14,790 nt of DNA from positions 1 through 14,790 of the forward strand of contig JAJZWL010000014.1 in assembly GCA_021846685.1 (NCBI GenBank), in the 5' to 3' direction. A program made the translations under genes and the position numbers. A model generated the notes under the pieces. It made no database searches, was not told the origin of the DNA, and worked only from the letters and a program-made list of their open reading frames with translations. Shown piece after piece: positions 12,980 through 14,790 of the stretch. The first letter of the stretch is position 1; each line of letters begins with the position of its first letter. The DNA comes from a bacterium (GTDB taxonomy: Bacteria; Patescibacteria; Dojkabacteria; JAKAPS01; JAJZLI01).

Positions 12980-14323
12980 ATGCGAAAAACAAAAAAATTT
13001 TTAATTATTATAATACTTCTTTTTGTTGTATCTATTGCGATAGACTTACCTCGAATAAAAATTGATTTAAAACCAATAGGAGTTAATTTTGATAATTATA
13101 TCAATCATATACAAATTAATTTAAATCCAATAGGTATAAATTATATCAACAAACTTAATCCTGCATTAGGTTTAGATTTAAAAGGAGGGTCAGAGTTAAT
13201 TTTGCTTGCTAACACTTCTAAAATACCGGCATCTCAAGTTTCTAATGCACTCACAGCAGCCAGAAATATAATTAACCAAAGAGTCAATCTTTATGGAGTA
13301 GCAAATGCATCAGTTTATACTGAAAAGTATGGTAATCAAAATAGAATTGTAGTTGATTTAGCAGGAGTAAAAAACCTAAACCAAGCAAAAAAATTAGTAG
13401 GACAAACAGCAAAATTGGAATTTTTGCATCTAAATCCTAAATATAACCTAAGTTCTATTACAACCCCTACTATACCTTTAAAGTATTTTGACCAGAAAAC
13501 AAATCTTACTGGATCCGATTTACAAAGTGCCTCAATTGTATATCCTCAAGGAAGTACTTCTCCTAATATACAATTGAACTTCAAACCAGAAGGATTAGCT
13601 AAATTTTCAACTCTAGCAAAAGGAAATGTCGGAAAGCCAATAGGGATTATACTTGACAATAAAGTTGTAGAAAATCCAGTTATAAATTCTAATCTTGCAA
13701 ATGGTGTGACTTCTTCTCCTGTTATTACTGGAAATTTCACACTTTCTAAAGCTCAAACATTAGTAGACCAATTAAATGCGGGAGCACTCCCTATTCCTGT
13801 AAAACTAATAGAAGAAAATACTATCGGAGCAACACTTGGATCTCAATCTATTAATGCAAGTATCATCGCAGGAATTATAGGTATTATAATTATTCTATTA
13901 TTTATGATTTGGAATTACGGAACATTAGGAATAATAGCTGATATAGCACTAATATTATATGCTTTAATGACATTTGCAATTTTCAAAATTATACCAATTA
14001 CATTAACTCTTGAAGGTATTGCAGGATTTATATTATCAATAGGTATGGCTGTAGATGCGAATATATTAATCTTTGAAAGAATGAAAGAAGAAAGCATTGA
14101 AGGGAGATCAAGAAAATCAATACTAGAATTAGGATTTGCTAGAGCTTGGAATTCTATTAGGGATTCCAATATATCTACATTAATCACAACTTTGGTATTA
14201 TATATATTAGGAACCTCTCAAATTAGAGGATTTGCAATAACATTAGCTATTGGAGTACTAGTAAGTTTATTTACTGCAGTTACTGTAACTAGAAATTTAT
14301 TAGAAATATTTTATGTTAAATAG
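12980..14323 (+). CDS. secD: Protein translocase subunit SecD
   Basis: 447 residues. Membrane helix 1 at about 7-22, then a linker with an 18-residue repeat, the signature GLDLKGGSELIL (64-75), the external P1-type domain, and a bundle of five membrane helices from about residue 297 to the end. The RND-type motif GMAVDANILIFERMKEE is at about 355-371. SecD with SecF uses the proton gradient to pull exported proteins through SecYEG and release them. Shorter than E. coli SecD (615 residues), in line with the smaller Gram-positive/CPR form. secF starts 2 bases after the stop. It has its own promoter just upstream. Confidence 0.96.
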   Translation: MRKTKKFLIIIILLFVVSIAIDLPRIKIDLKPIGVNFDNYINHIQINLNPIGINYINKLNPALGLDLKGGSELILLANTSKIPASQVSNALTAARNIINQRVNLYGVANASVYTEKYGNQNRIVVDLAGVKNLNQAKKLVGQTAKLEFLHLNPKYNLSSITTPTIPLKYFDQKTNLTGSDLQSASIVYPQGSTSPNIQLNFKPEGLAKFSTLAKGNVGKPIGIILDNKVVENPVINSNLANGVTSSPVITGNFTLSKAQTLVDQLNAGALPIPVKLIEENTIGATLGSQSINASIIAGIIGIIIILLFMIWNYGTLGIIADIALILYALMTFAIFKIIPITLTLEGIAGFILSIGMAVDANILIFERMKEESIEGRSRKSILELGFARAWNSIRDSNISTLITTLVLYILGTSQIRGFAITLAIGVLVSLFTAVTVTRNLLEIFYVK

Positions 14324-14325
14324 GT

Positions 14326-14790
14326 ATGAATCTTAATATAGTTAAATATAAATATGTATATATAATTTTTTCATTAACCTTAATGTTTTTAGGGATTATA
14401 TTTATATTTATATGGGGTTTAAAATTTGGAATAGATTTTACAGGAGGAACAGATTTAATATATAAAATGAATTCTAATCAAGTATCTCCTTTAAAAAGAT
14501 TTGTATCATCAAATATTACACAAAGTAGTTTCCAAGAGTTAACAAAAAATGAATATCAAATACAAACTCTCCCACTATCTCAAAAAAAATTAACTGCACT
14601 TGAAGGGGAGATTCAAAAAAAATTTAATCTTGGAAAACCTCTAAGGATTAAAACTATTGGGCCAACAATAGGAATAGAATTAAAACAAGATGCAATATAT
14701 TCTATAATCATAGTGATGTCAGGAATTATCCTTTATATAGGTTGGGCTTTTAGATCAGTTCCAAAACCTGCAAACTCTTGGGCTTTTGGA
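14326..14790 (+). CDS. secF: Protein translocase subunit SecF, cut by the window edge
   Basis: 155 codons from the ATG at 14326, open to the end of the window. Helix 1 spans about 9-31 (YVYIIFSLTLMFLGIIFIFI), followed by the SecF signature LKFGIDFTGGTDLIY (32-46), an external domain of about 75 residues, and IGPTIGIELKQDAIYS leading into the second helix (IIIVMSGIILYIGWAFR). The remaining four helices lie beyond the edge. The start is 2 bases after the secD stop, so the pair should be co-translated. No sign of a SecDF fusion. Confidence 0.95.
   Translation, partial: MNLNIVKYKYVYIIFSLTLMFLGIIFIFIWGLKFGIDFTGGTDLIYKMNSNQVSPLKRFVSSNITQSSFQELTKNEYQIQTLPLSQKKLTALEGEIQKKFNLGKPLRIKTIGPTIGIELKQDAIYSIIIVMSGIILYIGWAFRSVPKPANSWAFG

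Noticed and set aside
13546..14187. Minus-strand open frames inside secD (and similar ones inside prfA, the S41 peptidase and others)
   Set aside because: They lie wholly within well-supported genes on the other strand, have no family resemblance and no promoter or start context.
1..14790. CRISPR array, insertion sequence, prophage or tRNA genes
   Set aside because: No regularly spaced direct repeats, no transposase-like frame, no phage gene and no tRNA-like cloverleaf were recognised on either strand.

Overview
The window is strongly AT-rich bacterial chromosome, densely packed with short gaps and many overlapping genes. Core genes dominate: bL31, RF1, PrmC, bS6, SSB, bS18, RNase P RNA, SecD and SecF. 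Several traits together suggest a reduced-genome bacterium of the Patescibacteria (CPR) type: rpmE-prfA-prmC in a row, a small wHTH/nucleotidyltransferase regulator, a DUF3048 protein, a MutL-like/KOW gene pair, and almost no Shine-Dalgarno sequences. This placement is an inference. TGA works as a normal stop (it ends prfA), so the UGA=Gly code is not in use here.

Layout. Positions 1-875 (minus): the start of a membrane protein cut by the window edge, preceded by a SAM methyltransferase. 876-1273: a gene-free AT-rich stretch ending in a good promoter. 1274-3344 (plus): rpmE, prfA and prmC, tightly packed. 3337-9853 (minus): a long run of ten genes. Transcription runs from a 39-residue membrane protein through a split cytochrome b (b6-like plus subunit-IV-like), a two-helix membrane protein, rpsF, ssb, rpsR, a degenerate actin-like protein and a KOW/barrel-sandwich protein to a C-terminal processing peptidase. 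Internal promoters are likely before rpsF and before the peptidase. 9882-10460 (plus): a PAP2 phosphatase of the undecaprenyl-diphosphatase type. 10455-10780 (minus): rnpB, whose P1 helix overlaps the PAP2 stop codon. 10790-11026 (minus): a small membrane protein. 11099-14790 (plus): DUF3048 protein, wHTH/nucleotidyltransferase protein, secD, and a secF cut by the right edge.

Function. Most of the window is translation, replication and cell-envelope housekeeping: protein export by SecDF, release-factor methylation by PrmC, lipid-carrier recycling by PAP2, and periplasmic proteolysis. Two parts stand out. One is the cytochrome b cluster, whose subunit-IV-like protein carries an insertion of about 200 residues before a variant quinol-site motif (PGPWW in place of PEWY). 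The other is a pair of uncharacterised proteins: an actin-fold protein that has lost its nucleotide-binding motifs, and a partner with barrel-sandwich and KOW modules. In addition, several promoters lie so close to their start codons that the mRNAs should be leaderless or nearly so.
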